DNA from: Pedobacter psychroterrae
Lineage (GTDB): Bacteria; Bacteroidota; Bacteroidia; Sphingobacteriales; Sphingobacteriaceae
Length of the DNA: 64,000 bases
Reading direction: 5' to 3'
Assembly: GCF_004331695.1 (NCBI RefSeq)
Contig: NZ_SJSL01000001.1
Coordinates: 1,426,001-1,490,000 of the forward strand
Shown: positions 24,541 through 34,285 of the stretch, in pieces
Numbering within the stretch: position 1 is the first letter of the stretch
Layout: each line of letters begins with the position of its first letter
Translations under genes and position numbers: made by a program
Notes under the pieces: model-generated
Seen by the model: only the letters and a program-made list of their open reading frames with translations
What the model was told of the DNA's origin: nothing
The model's database searches: none

Positions 24541-26326
24541 TGTCAATTGCCTTATTAATCGCATCCTGAATACGGCCTCTTATCTTTAAGTTGCCTAGTT
24601 TCTCGCTTACAGAGGGATGTACACGGTTGGACAGAAACACATATACTAGCCCCCTTGAAGGATCTACCCAAACACAGGTTCCGGTATAGCCAGTATGTCC
24701 GTAGGTTTGCGGGGAGGAGAGTTCAGAAGGATATTTCTTCGTAAGGTCAGGGTCTGCTCTGTCAAATCCAAGGCCCCTTCTGCTGATGTCCGACTGGCGA
24801 CTGGTGAACAGGTCTACTGTTTCTGGTTTAAAATATTGCTGACCGCCATAGGTTCCTTTGTTGAGCAGCATCTGGTAAATAATGGCTACATCATTGGCAC
24901 TGGCAAATAATCCGGCATGTCCCGAAATACCCCCTGCCAGGGCTGCTCCCTGGTCATGCACATAGCCTTCCAGCAGGGTCTTTCTAAAATAAGTGTCCTG
25001 TTCCGTAGGTACGATCTGTTCCCTGCTAAATTTGTTACGGGGTAAAAAACCAGCACTTTGCATACCTAAGGGGCTATAAAAATTATCCCATGCATATTGG
25101 TTGAGCGGTACCCCGCTGATGCGTTCGGTAATGTCTTTCATTACATACATACTGATGTCGCTGTACACATATTTGCCCCTGGTCCGGATCGGTGCGTTCA
25201 GCATCTTTGGCCACATTACGTCTTTGAAATAATTCTTCCTGATGTAGTAATTATCGGCCACCTTGGTAGGGTAGGCAGCGCTCGAATCGGTACTGTAATC
25301 TCCTGTTTTTATCGCGTCATGAAATGGGATGTAAGGAATGAAGCCTGCCTGGTGGAGCATTACTTCGCGGACCTTGATCGGGTTCATGGACAATGAGCGC
25401 ACCCTTGGGATGTAGGCCCCCACATTGGTGTCGAGGTTCAGTTTGTTTTCCTCATAGAGCCGCATCACCATTGGCGTGGTAGCCGTAGTCTTGGTAAGCG
25501 AGGCAAGGTCAAATATATCCGTCACTTTTTCGGGGATACCATCTGCATAGGTATGGTTTCCATATGCTTTGTTGAAGATGACCTTTCCATCTTTAGCCAC
25601 CAGTACAACGATTCCCGGGGTAGCACGTTCCCTTATGGCCTGAGCCGCAATGTTGTCAATTTCTTTAAGGTTGTCCGCATCGACACCGGCATCTTCCGGC
25701 AGCGTGTATTTTAAGCGGATGGCAGCAGTGGTATAACCCGATCCCGCTGTATATTTTGGAGAGATGGTAGTGGTCAGTTTCCGGGTGGCAGCAATGCCGC
25801 CAAAGATGATCTGGGGGATGACTGATGCAGACAAAGGTGTGTTCTGGTCCGTCCACACAATTGGAGCCTTAATGGCATCAAAAGAATTAAGTGTACGGGC
25901 ATCACCAAACAGCGCTATGATAACCTGCTTGCTGCCCGTCAGACTGGCGATGAAATTGATGTTTCTTGCGTCGTTGGCTGCACTTGATGGTAGGGCTACG
26001 ACTACTGTATTGAAATATTTGAGGTCATCCTCCAGTTCGTTTAAGGTAGCCGAGTTCTGATAACTGGCGGATGAAAACGAAGTGATTTTGGTGTATTTAC
26101 TTAAAAGGCTGTCAAAAACCAGCTGACTGGAAAAGCCAAGTTCAACAGAAGCAATGTTCTTTTTGTCAAGGTTTAACAAAGGAATGGTGTTGTTGTGATT
26201 GTTCAAAAGAACGGCATTGCTACTGATGTTGTTGAAAAGGGTGAGGATCTGTTCGTTTTGTTTGTGGTCCTGCGCACAGGCGGTAAAAAAGCATAAAGTG
26301 AGCAGGCCGGCAATAAGTTTCTTCAT
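24530..26326 (-). CDS. Lipoprotein serine hydrolase (class C beta-lactamase-like) with N-terminal GH3 C-domain remnant
   Basis: 598 residues. Lipobox FTAC with Cys17. Residues 20-205 resemble the C-terminal alpha/beta domain of GH3 beta-N-acetylglucosaminidase/beta-lactamase fusions (NAVLLNNHNNTIPLLNL near the start), but the catalytic GH3 barrel is absent. Residues 215-590 form the serine hydrolase: S276-x-x-K279 (SLTK), YSD near 390 and GHTGYTG near 540. Full-length fusions in Bacteroidetes act in peptidoglycan recycling; this one may have lost the glycosidase. The last residues and the stop codon lie inside repeat element B. Possible -7 box TACCTTTA sits 5 bases before the ATG. Confidence 0.85.
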   Translation of the reverse strand: MKKLIAGLLTLCFFTACAQDHKQNEQILTLFNNISSNAVLLNNHNNTIPLLNLDKKNIASVELGFSSQLVFDSLLSKYTKITSFSSASYQNSATLNELEDDLKYFNTVVVALPSSAANDARNINFIASLTGSKQVIIALFGDARTLNSFDAIKAPIVWTDQNTPLSASVIPQIIFGGIAATRKLTTTISPKYTAGSGYTTAAIRLKYTLPEDAGVDADNLKEIDNIAAQAIRERATPGIVVLVAKDGKVIFNKAYGNHTYADGIPEKVTDIFDLASLTKTTATTPMVMRLYEENKLNLDTNVGAYIPRVRSLSMNPIKVREVMLHQAGFIPYIPFHDAIKTGDYSTDSSAAYPTKVADNYYIRKNYFKDVMWPKMLNAPIRTRGKYVYSDISMYVMKDITERISGVPLNQYAWDNFYSPLGMQSAGFLPRNKFSREQIVPTEQDTYFRKTLLEGYVHDQGAALAGGISGHAGLFASANDVAIIYQMLLNKGTYGGQQYFKPETVDLFTSRQSDISRRGLGFDRADPDLTKKYPSELSSPQTYGHTGYTGTCVWVDPSRGLVYVFLSNRVHPSVSEKLGNLKIRGRIQDAINKAIDSKN

Positions 26327-26434
26327 AGCCTTAAAGGTATAAAAAGCATGCCAAGGAACGCAAATTATCTGAAAAGATACACGGGAATGAGGCTTATTAT
26401 ACGTAAATTAGCGACCTTTACCCGAGGAATATAG

Positions 26435-28300
26435 ATGTCAGATATTATACAACTTTTGCCCGATAGCGTTGCCAATCAAATAGCAGCAGGAGAGGTGGTG
26501 CAGCGACCGGCATCGGCAGTAAAAGAGCTTTTAGAGAACGCGATAGATGCAGGGGCAAATAAAATTCAGCTGATCATTAAAGATGCCGGAAAGGCATTGA
26601 TACAGGTGATAGACAATGGCTGCGGGATGAGCGTGACCGATGCCCGCATGTGTTTTGAACGCCACGCAACTTCAAAGGTGCGCAAAGCAGAAGACCTGTT
26701 TGCCATAAGAACCATGGGATTCAGGGGTGAGGCGATGGCTTCAATAGCTGCCATAGCACAAGTGGAAATGAAAACCCGCAGGCATGAGGATGAAGTAGGG
26801 ACACTCCTGGAGATCGAGGGTTCTTCTGTCATAAAACAGGAGCCGGTAGCCACTGCGCTCGGCACAAGCATTTGTATAAAAAACCTTTTTTTTAATACAC
26901 CGGCAAGGCGGAACTTTCTAAAGAGTAACCCCGCTGAAATGCGCCATATAATTGATGAATTTCAAAGGGTGGCGATGGCAAATCCGTCCATTGCTTTTAC
27001 CCTGCACCATGATGGAGCGGAGATTTACAGGCTGCCCTCAGCTGTGTTGAAGCAGCGCATAGTACATTTGCTGGGCAATAATTATAACGAAAGGCTGATC
27101 CCCGTGGAGGAAGAGACAAGTATCATCAATCTCAAAGGATATATAGGTAAGCCAGAATTTGCAAAAAGGACAAGGGGCGAACAGTTCTTTTTTGTCAACA
27201 ACCGTTTTATTAAAGACCCTTACCTCAACCATGCGGTAAACAGGGCTTATGAGGAACTGCTGTCGGACGATAATTTCCCTCTGTATGTATTGTTCATCGA
27301 CATAGATCCAGCCAAGATTGACGTGAATGTGCACCCTACAAAAACAGAGATCAAATACCTGGAAGAGAAATCCATCTATGCGATCCTGCATTCGGCGGTA
27401 AAAAGATCATTGGGCAGGTTTAACATTAGTCCGACTATAGATTTTGACCAGGAGACAGGTTTTAGCAATATGATTACCCCGATTGCCCCTGAGGAAATTG
27501 TACCGCCGAGTATTAATTTTAATCCCGATTTTAACCCTTTTGCAGAAGAGAAACCAGCAGCAAGGGAAAATGCTTACGCCAGTTTTAGCAGAAGCTATGG
27601 TGGCGGGGGCGGTATGTCGCCAAGTACGAAGAACTGGGGTTCGCTTTATGAAATAGCCAATCACCAGCCTGTAATGCAAAGCAGTATGGAACTGGGTGGT
27701 ACGCAGACAGAAGATGAGTTTGTGCCGGTACAGAAGCAATTGATGCAGTTGCACAACCGCTATATCATTTCGCAGATTAAATCGGGCCTCATGCTGATAG
27801 ACCAGCAGGCTGCACATGAAAGGATTCTGTACGAGCGGTTTTTACTGCACCTGGAAGACCGGAAAGGAGCCTCCCAGCAGAGTCTGTTTCCGCAGACGGT
27901 AACGCTGAGTCCGAATGATTTTGAACTGGCCAAAAGCTTGCTCGAAGACATCAAGAGCCTTGGGTTTGAGGTGCGTGAATTTGGCAGGAATACACTGGTG
28001 ATCGAAGGTATTCCGGTAGATCTGGGCAGCAATAATATTAATGAGACACAGTTGTTTGAGCACCTGATAGAAGGCTTTAAAAATTCTCAGCAAGAGCTGA
28101 AACTGGATAAAAGGGATGCGCTGGCAAGAAGTATGGCCAGAAATAGCGCCATTAAAAGCGGCACGGTATTGGCCCAGGCAGAAATGAATACCTTGATAGA
28201 GCAGCTTTTTGCGTGTAAAATCCCTAACTTTAGCATTAGTGGCAAGCCTGTAATACAGACCATTGGTCTTGCAGAACTAGATAAAAAATTTGACAAATAG
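26435..28300 (+). CDS. mutL: DNA mismatch repair protein MutL
   Basis: 621 residues. GHKL ATPase N-domain with LPDSVANQIAAGEVVQRPASAVKELLENAIDAGA (ATP/Mg2+ site, E and D/N of motif I), GFRGEA (motif II) and KTEIKYLEE; C-terminal dimerisation domain from about 430 (HNRYIISQIKSGLMLIDQQAAHERILYE). The endonuclease motif DQHAAHERxxxE appears as DQQAAHERILYE, with Q in place of the first H of the usual DQHA. MutL couples MutS mismatch recognition to strand cutting. It starts a likely operon with two rhomboids and an EEP gene; its stop lies 1 base before the next start. Confidence 0.97.
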   Translation: MSDIIQLLPDSVANQIAAGEVVQRPASAVKELLENAIDAGANKIQLIIKDAGKALIQVIDNGCGMSVTDARMCFERHATSKVRKAEDLFAIRTMGFRGEAMASIAAIAQVEMKTRRHEDEVGTLLEIEGSSVIKQEPVATALGTSICIKNLFFNTPARRNFLKSNPAEMRHIIDEFQRVAMANPSIAFTLHHDGAEIYRLPSAVLKQRIVHLLGNNYNERLIPVEEETSIINLKGYIGKPEFAKRTRGEQFFFVNNRFIKDPYLNHAVNRAYEELLSDDNFPLYVLFIDIDPAKIDVNVHPTKTEIKYLEEKSIYAILHSAVKRSLGRFNISPTIDFDQETGFSNMITPIAPEEIVPPSINFNPDFNPFAEEKPAARENAYASFSRSYGGGGGMSPSTKNWGSLYEIANHQPVMQSSMELGGTQTEDEFVPVQKQLMQLHNRYIISQIKSGLMLIDQQAAHERILYERFLLHLEDRKGASQQSLFPQTVTLSPNDFELAKSLLEDIKSLGFEVREFGRNTLVIEGIPVDLGSNNINETQLFEHLIEGFKNSQQELKLDKRDALARSMARNSAIKSGTVLAQAEMNTLIEQLFACKIPNFSISGKPVIQTIGLAELDKKFDK

Positions 28301-28301
28301 T

Positions 28302-29048
28302 ATGATAAACAATATCCATATACCACCTGTAGTTAAGAACCTGCTCATCATTAATGTGATTTTTTTTGCTGCTAAGTATATTTTAACTTCTTTTGACCTC
28401 GCCGAATTATTTGGGGCATTTTATTTTGATTCAGAGTTGTTCAGAGGCTGGCAGCTGATTACCTACATGTTTATGCACGGCGATTTCATGCATATTTTCT
28501 TTAACATGTTTGCTTTATTCACGTTTGGCGGTGTCATAGAAAACAGGTGGGGGGCAAAACGTTTTATTAACTTTTACCTGATCACGGCACTGGGGGCGGT
28601 AGCCCTGCAAATGGGGGTTCAGGCTTATGAGGTATATCAGATTACGGGTTCTGCTATGAATAACGCCATTACTGATGTCAGTAGAAACGGTGGGTATATC
28701 CAGGCAAATATCAACATTCCAGGCTTGTCAGAGCAACAGGCCAACACGCTTTTGGGTATATATGGCGGACCAATGGTAGGTGCTTCAGGAGCTATCTTCG
28801 GGCTTCTTGTCGCCTTCGGCATGTTGTACCCAAATACGGAACTGTACATCCTATTTATTCCGGTGCCGGTAAAAGCGAAATACATTATTCCGGTTTACAT
28901 CGTTATGGAGTTGTCGCTTGGGGTAGCAAAAATACCGGGTGACTCAATAGCCCATTATGCACATTTAGGAGGTGCATTGCTGGGCTTTATATTGGTTAAA
29001 CTTTGGAAAGATAAGGACAACAATAGATTTTACAGATATTATGAATAG
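28302..29048 (+). CDS. Rhomboid-family intramembrane serine protease
   Basis: About 248 residues from the ATG at 28302, chosen over a TTG at 28290 that lies inside mutL. Six or so membrane spans. The catalytic serine motif GASGAIFGLL and the histidine motif AHLGGALLGF are intact, and HGDFMHIFFNMFALFTFGG is the typical loop-1/TM2 segment. It cuts single-span membrane proteins within the membrane; substrates unknown. It overlaps the start of a second rhomboid gene by 8 bases. Confidence 0.93.
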   Translation: MINNIHIPPVVKNLLIINVIFFAAKYILTSFDLAELFGAFYFDSELFRGWQLITYMFMHGDFMHIFFNMFALFTFGGVIENRWGAKRFINFYLITALGAVALQMGVQAYEVYQITGSAMNNAITDVSRNGGYIQANINIPGLSEQQANTLLGIYGGPMVGASGAIFGLLVAFGMLYPNTELYILFIPVPVKAKYIIPVYIVMELSLGVAKIPGDSIAHYAHLGGALLGFILVKLWKDKDNNRFYRYYE

Positions 29049-29925
29049 CAGTCTTTTTAAAGATTTAAAGCACAAAGTATTTCACTCTGATAACCCGTCG
29101 TATTTATACATTGGCATAAGTACACTGGTTTTTGTGGTGGTCGGGCTGGTGAATGTCCCGTTTTTCCTGTCGGGTCGCGGCGGGCTTATTTATGACGACT
29201 TTATAAGAAACTATTTTGGCTTTCCTGCTTCTTTAACGGCACTGCCAACAAGGTTCTATACCATCCTCACCTATCAGTTTTTTCATGATGGCATTTTTCA
29301 TTTGCTGTTCAATATGCTGTGGCTGTATTGGATGGGAAAGATATTTCTGGACTTTCTAAACGCCAGGCAGTTTCATTTTGTGTATTTAAGCGGGGGTTTT
29401 TTAGGTGCGCTATTGTTTGCCCTGGCTTTTAATGTCTTTCCGGTTTTTAGATCGGTTTCGGGTGCTACCGTTATTGGTTCTTCTGCTGCAGTAATGGCAA
29501 TTGTGATCGCGACTGCTACACTGGTACCTAATTATAGCATCAGACTACTGTTCCTTGGCGATGTAAAACTGAAATATCTGGCAGCTGCGTATATTGTATT
29601 AGATCTGATAAGTACTACTTCTATGAATGCAGGAGGAAGTTTTGCGCATATTGGTGGTGCAGTTTTAGGCTTTAGTTATATAAAAATGCTGCAGAACGGG
29701 ACGGACTGGAGTAATCTTTTTAAGAAAAAGCCTAAATTGAGGGTTGTCAGGGACAATGTTAAACAATCAAAGAGAAGTGAAACCGCAAGGCCTGCTGTAA
29801 AGCGACAAGGGCCTGCGGTGGAGCAACGTGAGATAGATGACATACTTGACAAAATCTCCAAATCAGGATATGATAACCTGACGAGGGAAGAAAAAGAGAC
29901 TTTATTTAAAGCTAGTAAGCACTAG
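29041..29925 (+). CDS. Second rhomboid-family protein with C-terminal cytoplasmic tail
   Basis: 294 residues from the ATG at 29041. Rhomboid core with HDGIFHLLFNMLWLYWMGK, the serine segment VIGSSAAVMA and the histidine segment SFAHIGGAVLGF. The usual GxSG is GSSA here, a variant that may still be active. A 90-residue basic tail ends in REIDDILDKISKSGYDNLTREEKETLFKAS, a short conserved tail seen on Bacteroidetes rhomboids. Translational coupling with the first rhomboid is implied by the ATGAATAG overlap. Confidence 0.9.
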   Translation: MNSSLFKDLKHKVFHSDNPSYLYIGISTLVFVVVGLVNVPFFLSGRGGLIYDDFIRNYFGFPASLTALPTRFYTILTYQFFHDGIFHLLFNMLWLYWMGKIFLDFLNARQFHFVYLSGGFLGALLFALAFNVFPVFRSVSGATVIGSSAAVMAIVIATATLVPNYSIRLLFLGDVKLKYLAAAYIVLDLISTTSMNAGGSFAHIGGAVLGFSYIKMLQNGTDWSNLFKKKPKLRVVRDNVKQSKRSETARPAVKRQGPAVEQREIDDILDKISKSGYDNLTREEKETLFKASKH

Positions 29926-29932
29926 GAATTGT

Positions 29933-31051
29933 ATGGCAGTTACCCGATCAAAAACGACTTTTCTTGATGTACTGGTACGCATTATTGCCATTATACTGGG
30001 CCTTGCTTTGTCGTTGGGCATTCTCGCAGGAAATTTAGATCCACGCGATTACAAATATATTCCATTTTTTGGGCTTGCTTATCCTTATCTAATGCTACTC
30101 AATCTATTGTTTCTGGGTTGGTGGTGCATTCGAAAAAGATGGGATATTGCCTTTGGAACCATGGTGGTGGTCCTATTGGGCTGGAATTCATTGAACGCTA
30201 CATTTGGTATAGTTGGTGAGAAAGGCGAAGGTACTAAGGTCAATCCGCAGGATTTGCGCATGATGACTTATAATGTGCACAGCTTTACACCTTATGGCGA
30301 AAAGAATATTGTACCGGTAAAGCAGCAAATGCTGGAGCTGATTAAAACCGAAAATCCGGATGTGATCTGTTTTCAGGAATATTTTACACGCAGAAAGGGG
30401 GAATTTGATATTACGGATAGCCTGAAGCGAATACTGAAGACTTCGCATTACTACTTTGTACCTTCTTCAGAGAATGATTATGAAGCTTCGGGCCTGGCTA
30501 TTTTCTCCAGGTACCCTATCCTAAATAAAGGAACAATTAAATTCGGAGAAAATACAGGCGGTAATTCGAGCATATTTATAGATATCGAGGTAAACCAGAA
30601 GAAGATGAGGATTTACAATGTCCATCTTCAGTCTATCTCTTTTGGTGAGCAGGATTACAGCTATATAGACAAGATCACACATAAGATAGATCCTGATATT
30701 GTGCCTACTAAAAGAATAGCCAGTATGCTGAGGACGGCATTTTTGAAACGAAGCGAACAGGTTGATATTATGAAAGCACATATGCGGACCTGCACTACAC
30801 CGTTTTTAATTGCCGGCGATTTTAATGATACGCCTGCATCTTATGCGGTGACCCAGTTGACGAGGGATTTGAACAATACTTTTAAGGAACAGGGAACAGG
30901 CCTTGGGCGTACTTACAACGGAAAATTTCCTAACTTTCAAATAGATTATATTGCTACAACCAAAGATATACAGGTGCTTAATTATCGGGTAATACCGGCT
31001 AAATTGTCAGACCATTTCCCGGTGCGCAGTGATTTAAGATTAAACCCCTAA
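29933..31051 (+). CDS. Membrane-anchored endonuclease/exonuclease/phosphatase family protein
   Basis: 372 residues. Two or three membrane spans in residues 12-90, then the EEP fold with its motifs MTYNVHSF, ICFQEYF, GDFNDTP and SDHFPV, which hold the metal-binding Asn, Glu, Asp and His. The catalytic half should face the periplasm or cytosol depending on topology, which I cannot settle. Members cleave phosphodiester bonds in nucleic acids or lipids. It follows the rhomboid gene by 7 bases in the mutL operon. Confidence 0.88.
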   Translation: MAVTRSKTTFLDVLVRIIAIILGLALSLGILAGNLDPRDYKYIPFFGLAYPYLMLLNLLFLGWWCIRKRWDIAFGTMVVVLLGWNSLNATFGIVGEKGEGTKVNPQDLRMMTYNVHSFTPYGEKNIVPVKQQMLELIKTENPDVICFQEYFTRRKGEFDITDSLKRILKTSHYYFVPSSENDYEASGLAIFSRYPILNKGTIKFGENTGGNSSIFIDIEVNQKKMRIYNVHLQSISFGEQDYSYIDKITHKIDPDIVPTKRIASMLRTAFLKRSEQVDIMKAHMRTCTTPFLIAGDFNDTPASYAVTQLTRDLNNTFKEQGTGLGRTYNGKFPNFQIDYIATTKDIQVLNYRVIPAKLSDHFPVRSDLRLNP

Positions 31052-31057
31052 AATTTT

Positions 31058-31065
31058 TACATTTG
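31058..31065 (+). promoter_or_regulatory. -7 box (TACATTTG) for cysS
   Basis: Exact TAnnTTTG ending 4 bases before the ATG at 31070. Confidence 0.55.
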
Positions 31066-31069
31066 CACA

Positions 31070-32530
31070 ATGAATACAGGCTTACAGCTATACAATACCT
31101 TAACACGAAAAAAAGAACCCTTTGAACCACTAAATGCGCCTCTGGTAGGTATGTATGTATGTGGCCCTACTGTTTACAACGATGTACACCTGGGAAATTG
31201 CCGTACGTTCATTTCTTTTGACCTAATCTTCAGGTACCTTAAATACAACGGGTTTAAAGTACGCTATGTGCGTAATATAACTGATGCCGGACACCTGGAG
31301 GGCGACCGTGACGAGGGGGATGATAAGTTTGCAAAGCGGGCCAAACTGGAGCAGCTGGAGCCAATGGAGATCGTGCAGAAGTATACGCTTGGCTTTCATG
31401 ATGTGATGAGGATGTTCAATACCCTGCCCCCCAGCATTGAACCTACTGCAACCGGTCATATCAGTGAACAGATTGAGATGATCAAAGAGATCATCAGCAA
31501 TGGCTATGCTTATGAAGCAGGTGGAACTGTGTATTTTGATGTAGAGAAGTATAGTAAAGAATACAATTATACCATCCTGACCAATAGAAACCTGGAAGAT
31601 ATGCTGGCCAATACGCGTGAACTGGGCGGACAGGATGATAAACGCGGAAGACTGGATTTTGCACTTTGGATCAAGGCAAAACCTGAAACCATTATGCGCT
31701 GGCCATCACCCTGGGGAGTTGGGTTTCCGGGCTGGCATATTGAATGTTCAGCTATGAGTGCCAAATACCTGGGTGAAGAATTTGATATTCACGGTGGTGG
31801 TATGGACCTTGCGGCTACACACCATACCAATGAGATAGCACAGTCTGAAGCATGCAGCCATAAGCAGCCTGCAAAATACTGGATGCATACCAATATGCTT
31901 ACAGTAAACGGTGCCCGGATGTCTAAGTCTGCCGGCAACGGATTCCTGCCCGGTGAATTGTTCAGCGGCGATCATCCGCTACTGAAAAAAGGGTTTAGTC
32001 CGATGACCGTAAAGTTCTTTATGCTGCAGGCACATTACCGCAGTACGCTTGATTTTTCAAATGAAGCACTGGATGCTTCTGAAAAAGGGTTCAGAAGGCT
32101 GATGACTGCCATAGATCTATTGGATAAATTGTCTGCTTCCGAAAAAAGTGATTTTGAGATCGAACCAATTTATCTGAACTGCGTGAAGGCAATGAACGAT
32201 GATTTTAACAGTCCGGTAGTGATAGCCGAGTTATTTGACGCCGTTAGAGTGATCAATACTGTCCATGATGGGAAGGGGGTAATCTCTGCACAGGAACTGG
32301 ATATGCTAAAAAAATTGATGAATGATTTCGTATTTGAGATTTTTGGCCTGAAAGATGAGGAGACTTCCAATACTGACCTAAATGGGGTGCTTGATCTGGT
32401 AATAGATATCAGGAGAGGGGCAAAGGAAAATAAAGACTACGCTACTTCTGATAAGATCCGCCTTGGATTGCAAAGTATGGGCATACAGTTAAAGGATAGC
32501 AAAGAAGGTACGACCTGGAATAAAATATAA
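31070..32530 (+). CDS. cysS: Cysteine--tRNA ligase
   Basis: 486 residues. Class I signature [16 protein letters not shown] (HIGH-like HLGN with the zinc-binding cysteine before it), [10 protein letters not shown], and the KMSKS-like loop RMSKSAGN. The DALR-type C-domain is present. It charges tRNA-Cys. The two following genes (18 and 6 bases apart) are on the same strand and may be read through. Confidence 0.97.
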   Translation: MNTGLQLYNTLTRKKEPFEPLNAPLVGMYVCGPTVYNDVHLGNCRTFISFDLIFRYLKYNGFKVRYVRNITDAGHLEGDRDEGDDKFAKRAKLEQLEPMEIVQKYTLGFHDVMRMFNTLPPSIEPTATGHISEQIEMIKEIISNGYAYEAGGTVYFDVEKYSKEYNYTILTNRNLEDMLANTRELGGQDDKRGRLDFALWIKAKPETIMRWPSPWGVGFPGWHIECSAMSAKYLGEEFDIHGGGMDLAATHHTNEIAQSEACSHKQPAKYWMHTNMLTVNGARMSKSAGNGFLPGELFSGDHPLLKKGFSPMTVKFFMLQAHYRSTLDFSNEALDASEKGFRRLMTAIDLLDKLSASEKSDFEIEPIYLNCVKAMNDDFNSPVVIAELFDAVRVINTVHDGKGVISAQELDMLKKLMNDFVFEIFGLKDEETSNTDLNGVLDLVIDIRRGAKENKDYATSDKIRLGLQSMGIQLKDSKEGTTWNKI

Positions 32531-32548
32531 CATTTACAACAACCTACA

Positions 32549-33397
32549 ATGAGAAAATACATCTATACAATTATCGCTGCAAGCATCACCATGGGTGCAT
32601 ATGCCCAAAAATCTGACGGAAGTGCTAAATCACTGGTAAAGGCAGAGACTGAATTTGCAGAAACACTGGCGAAAAAAGGCACGAAGTCTGCATACAGCGA
32701 TTTTGCTGCATCAGATGGACTTGTATTCAGACCCAATCCTGTAAATGCAAAAGACTATTACAGGGCACAGCCCGAAGCTAAAGACGTAAGCTGGACACCG
32801 GTATATGCAAGGGTATCGAGAAGTGGCGACTGGGGGTTTACCACGGGCCCTTTTAAAGTAGGCGAGGATGCATATGGTCAGTATTTTTCTGTCTGGAAAG
32901 CCGTAGACGGTAGATGGAAACTGGCGCTGGATCTGGGGGTTTCTCACAATAAACCGCTCAATAAAGCGGATGTCCAGATCATCGAGCCTAAAGATTCCTT
33001 CAAACCTATATTCTTAAATGATAAGGAAAGGGCTACAGGTGCCAATATCATTGCTACTACTGAAAAAACACTGGATGCCACTATCAAATCTTATGGTATA
33101 TCTGCTTTTGCAGGTTTCATAAGTCCTGATGTAAGGATTTTATTTCCAGGTTATGAGCCCATTCTGGGTAAAGACAAAGCCATTGCTTTTTTCAATAGTA
33201 TGATCAGCAAGGCAACTTTGAAAACCACTAAAGTGGATAAAGCAGAAGGTGGTGACCTGGCTTATACTTATGGTATTGCAGCCCTTGATTATAAAGCTGA
33301 TCTGAGAGAAAGCTTTAATTATGTATTTGTCTACGAACGCCAGGCAGACCATAACTGGAACCTCATCGCTATGGTGTTTGCACCGGCAGAGCGCTAG
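32549..33397 (+). CDS. Exported protein with two NTF2-like (DUF4440/SnoaL) domains
   Basis: 282 residues with a signal peptide (ends MGAYAQ). Two repeats of the NTF2-like cone fold can be seen: about 28-135 (SLVKAETEFAETLAKKGTKSAYSDF... WGFTTGPFK) and 165-280 (EKTLDATIKSYG... LAYTYGIAALDYKAD). Such proteins are often ligand-binding or hydrolase-like, with no function known for this one. Likely periplasmic. Confidence 0.75.
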   Translation: MRKYIYTIIAASITMGAYAQKSDGSAKSLVKAETEFAETLAKKGTKSAYSDFAASDGLVFRPNPVNAKDYYRAQPEAKDVSWTPVYARVSRSGDWGFTTGPFKVGEDAYGQYFSVWKAVDGRWKLALDLGVSHNKPLNKADVQIIEPKDSFKPIFLNDKERATGANIIATTEKTLDATIKSYGISAFAGFISPDVRILFPGYEPILGKDKAIAFFNSMISKATLKTTKVDKAEGGDLAYTYGIAALDYKADLRESFNYVFVYERQADHNWNLIAMVFAPAER

Positions 33398-33403
33398 ATC
33401 AGC

Positions 33404-34285
33404 ATGAGAAAAATCCTGCTGATCCTATCCTTAACATTATTCACTTTCCTGCAGGTTGCCGCACAGAAATTTGATCTGCAGGGCAATCGTGGGGCAAGGG
33501 GTATCATGCCCGAAAATACCATCCCGGGGATGCTGAGGGCACTGCAATTAGGAGTGACTACTTTGTCTATGAACGTGGCGATATCTAAGGATAAACAAGT
33601 AGTGTTGTCACAGGAACCTTATTTTAACCATGAATTCAGCACCACCCCTGATGGCAAGGCGATTACGTTTAAGGATCAGAAGAATTACAACATCTATAAA
33701 ATGGATTATGCGGAGGTAAAGAAATTTGATGTGGGCAATAAGGTACACAGCAGGTTTCCTTACCAGGAAAAAATCGATGCTTACAAACCCTTGCTGGAAG
33801 AAACCATAGATGCTGTGGAGGCTTATGTGAAGAAGAATAAATTGCCAAAGCCCAACTATAGCATTGAGGTGAAGACTATTCCAAAGGGCGACAATGAGTT
33901 TCATCCTGAACCAGCAGAGTTTGTTGAACTGCTTATCGAAGTGGTAAACAAAAAGAAGATCGCTAACAGGTTCACCCTACAGTCTTTTGATGTACGTGTA
34001 TTGCAATATGTGCATCAGGTGTATCCCAAAGCGAAAACGGGATTGCTGGTGGACGAAAAGATCGATTTTGAAGTGAATATAGCGGAACTAGGTTTTAAAC
34101 CAACTGTTTATGGCCCATATGCGGTATTGGTAGGCAAGGGCCTGGTAGATCGCTGCCATGAGGCAGGAGTAAAGATCATACCCTGGACGGTAAATTCCGT
34201 TAAAGACATGAAATACCTGATAAATCTGGGAGTGGATGGAGTGGTTACGGACTATCCGAATATCTATAATAAAGCTTTAGAATAA
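33404..34285 (+). CDS. Glycerophosphodiester phosphodiesterase-like pseudoenzyme, exported
   Basis: 293 residues with a signal peptide (ends QVAA). The fold is clearly GDPD, as in ARGIMPENTIPGMLRALQLG, YSIEVKT, FTLQSFD, KIIPWTVNS and GVDGVVTDYPN. All recognisable catalytic and metal residues of the N-terminal half are replaced: HRG is NRG (N28), the ELD metal pair is SMN (S55, N57), and SHDP is SQEP (Q70, E71). DNA codons confirm these. So the protein should fold as a GDPD barrel but not hydrolyse glycerophosphodiesters by the usual mechanism. Its 3' end overlaps the convergent moxR gene by 9 bases. Confidence 0.85.
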   Translation: MRKILLILSLTLFTFLQVAAQKFDLQGNRGARGIMPENTIPGMLRALQLGVTTLSMNVAISKDKQVVLSQEPYFNHEFSTTPDGKAITFKDQKNYNIYKMDYAEVKKFDVGNKVHSRFPYQEKIDAYKPLLEETIDAVEAYVKKNKLPKPNYSIEVKTIPKGDNEFHPEPAEFVELLIEVVNKKKIANRFTLQSFDVRVLQYVHQVYPKAKTGLLVDEKIDFEVNIAELGFKPTVYGPYAVLVGKGLVDRCHEAGVKIIPWTVNSVKDMKYLINLGVDGVVTDYPNIYNKALE

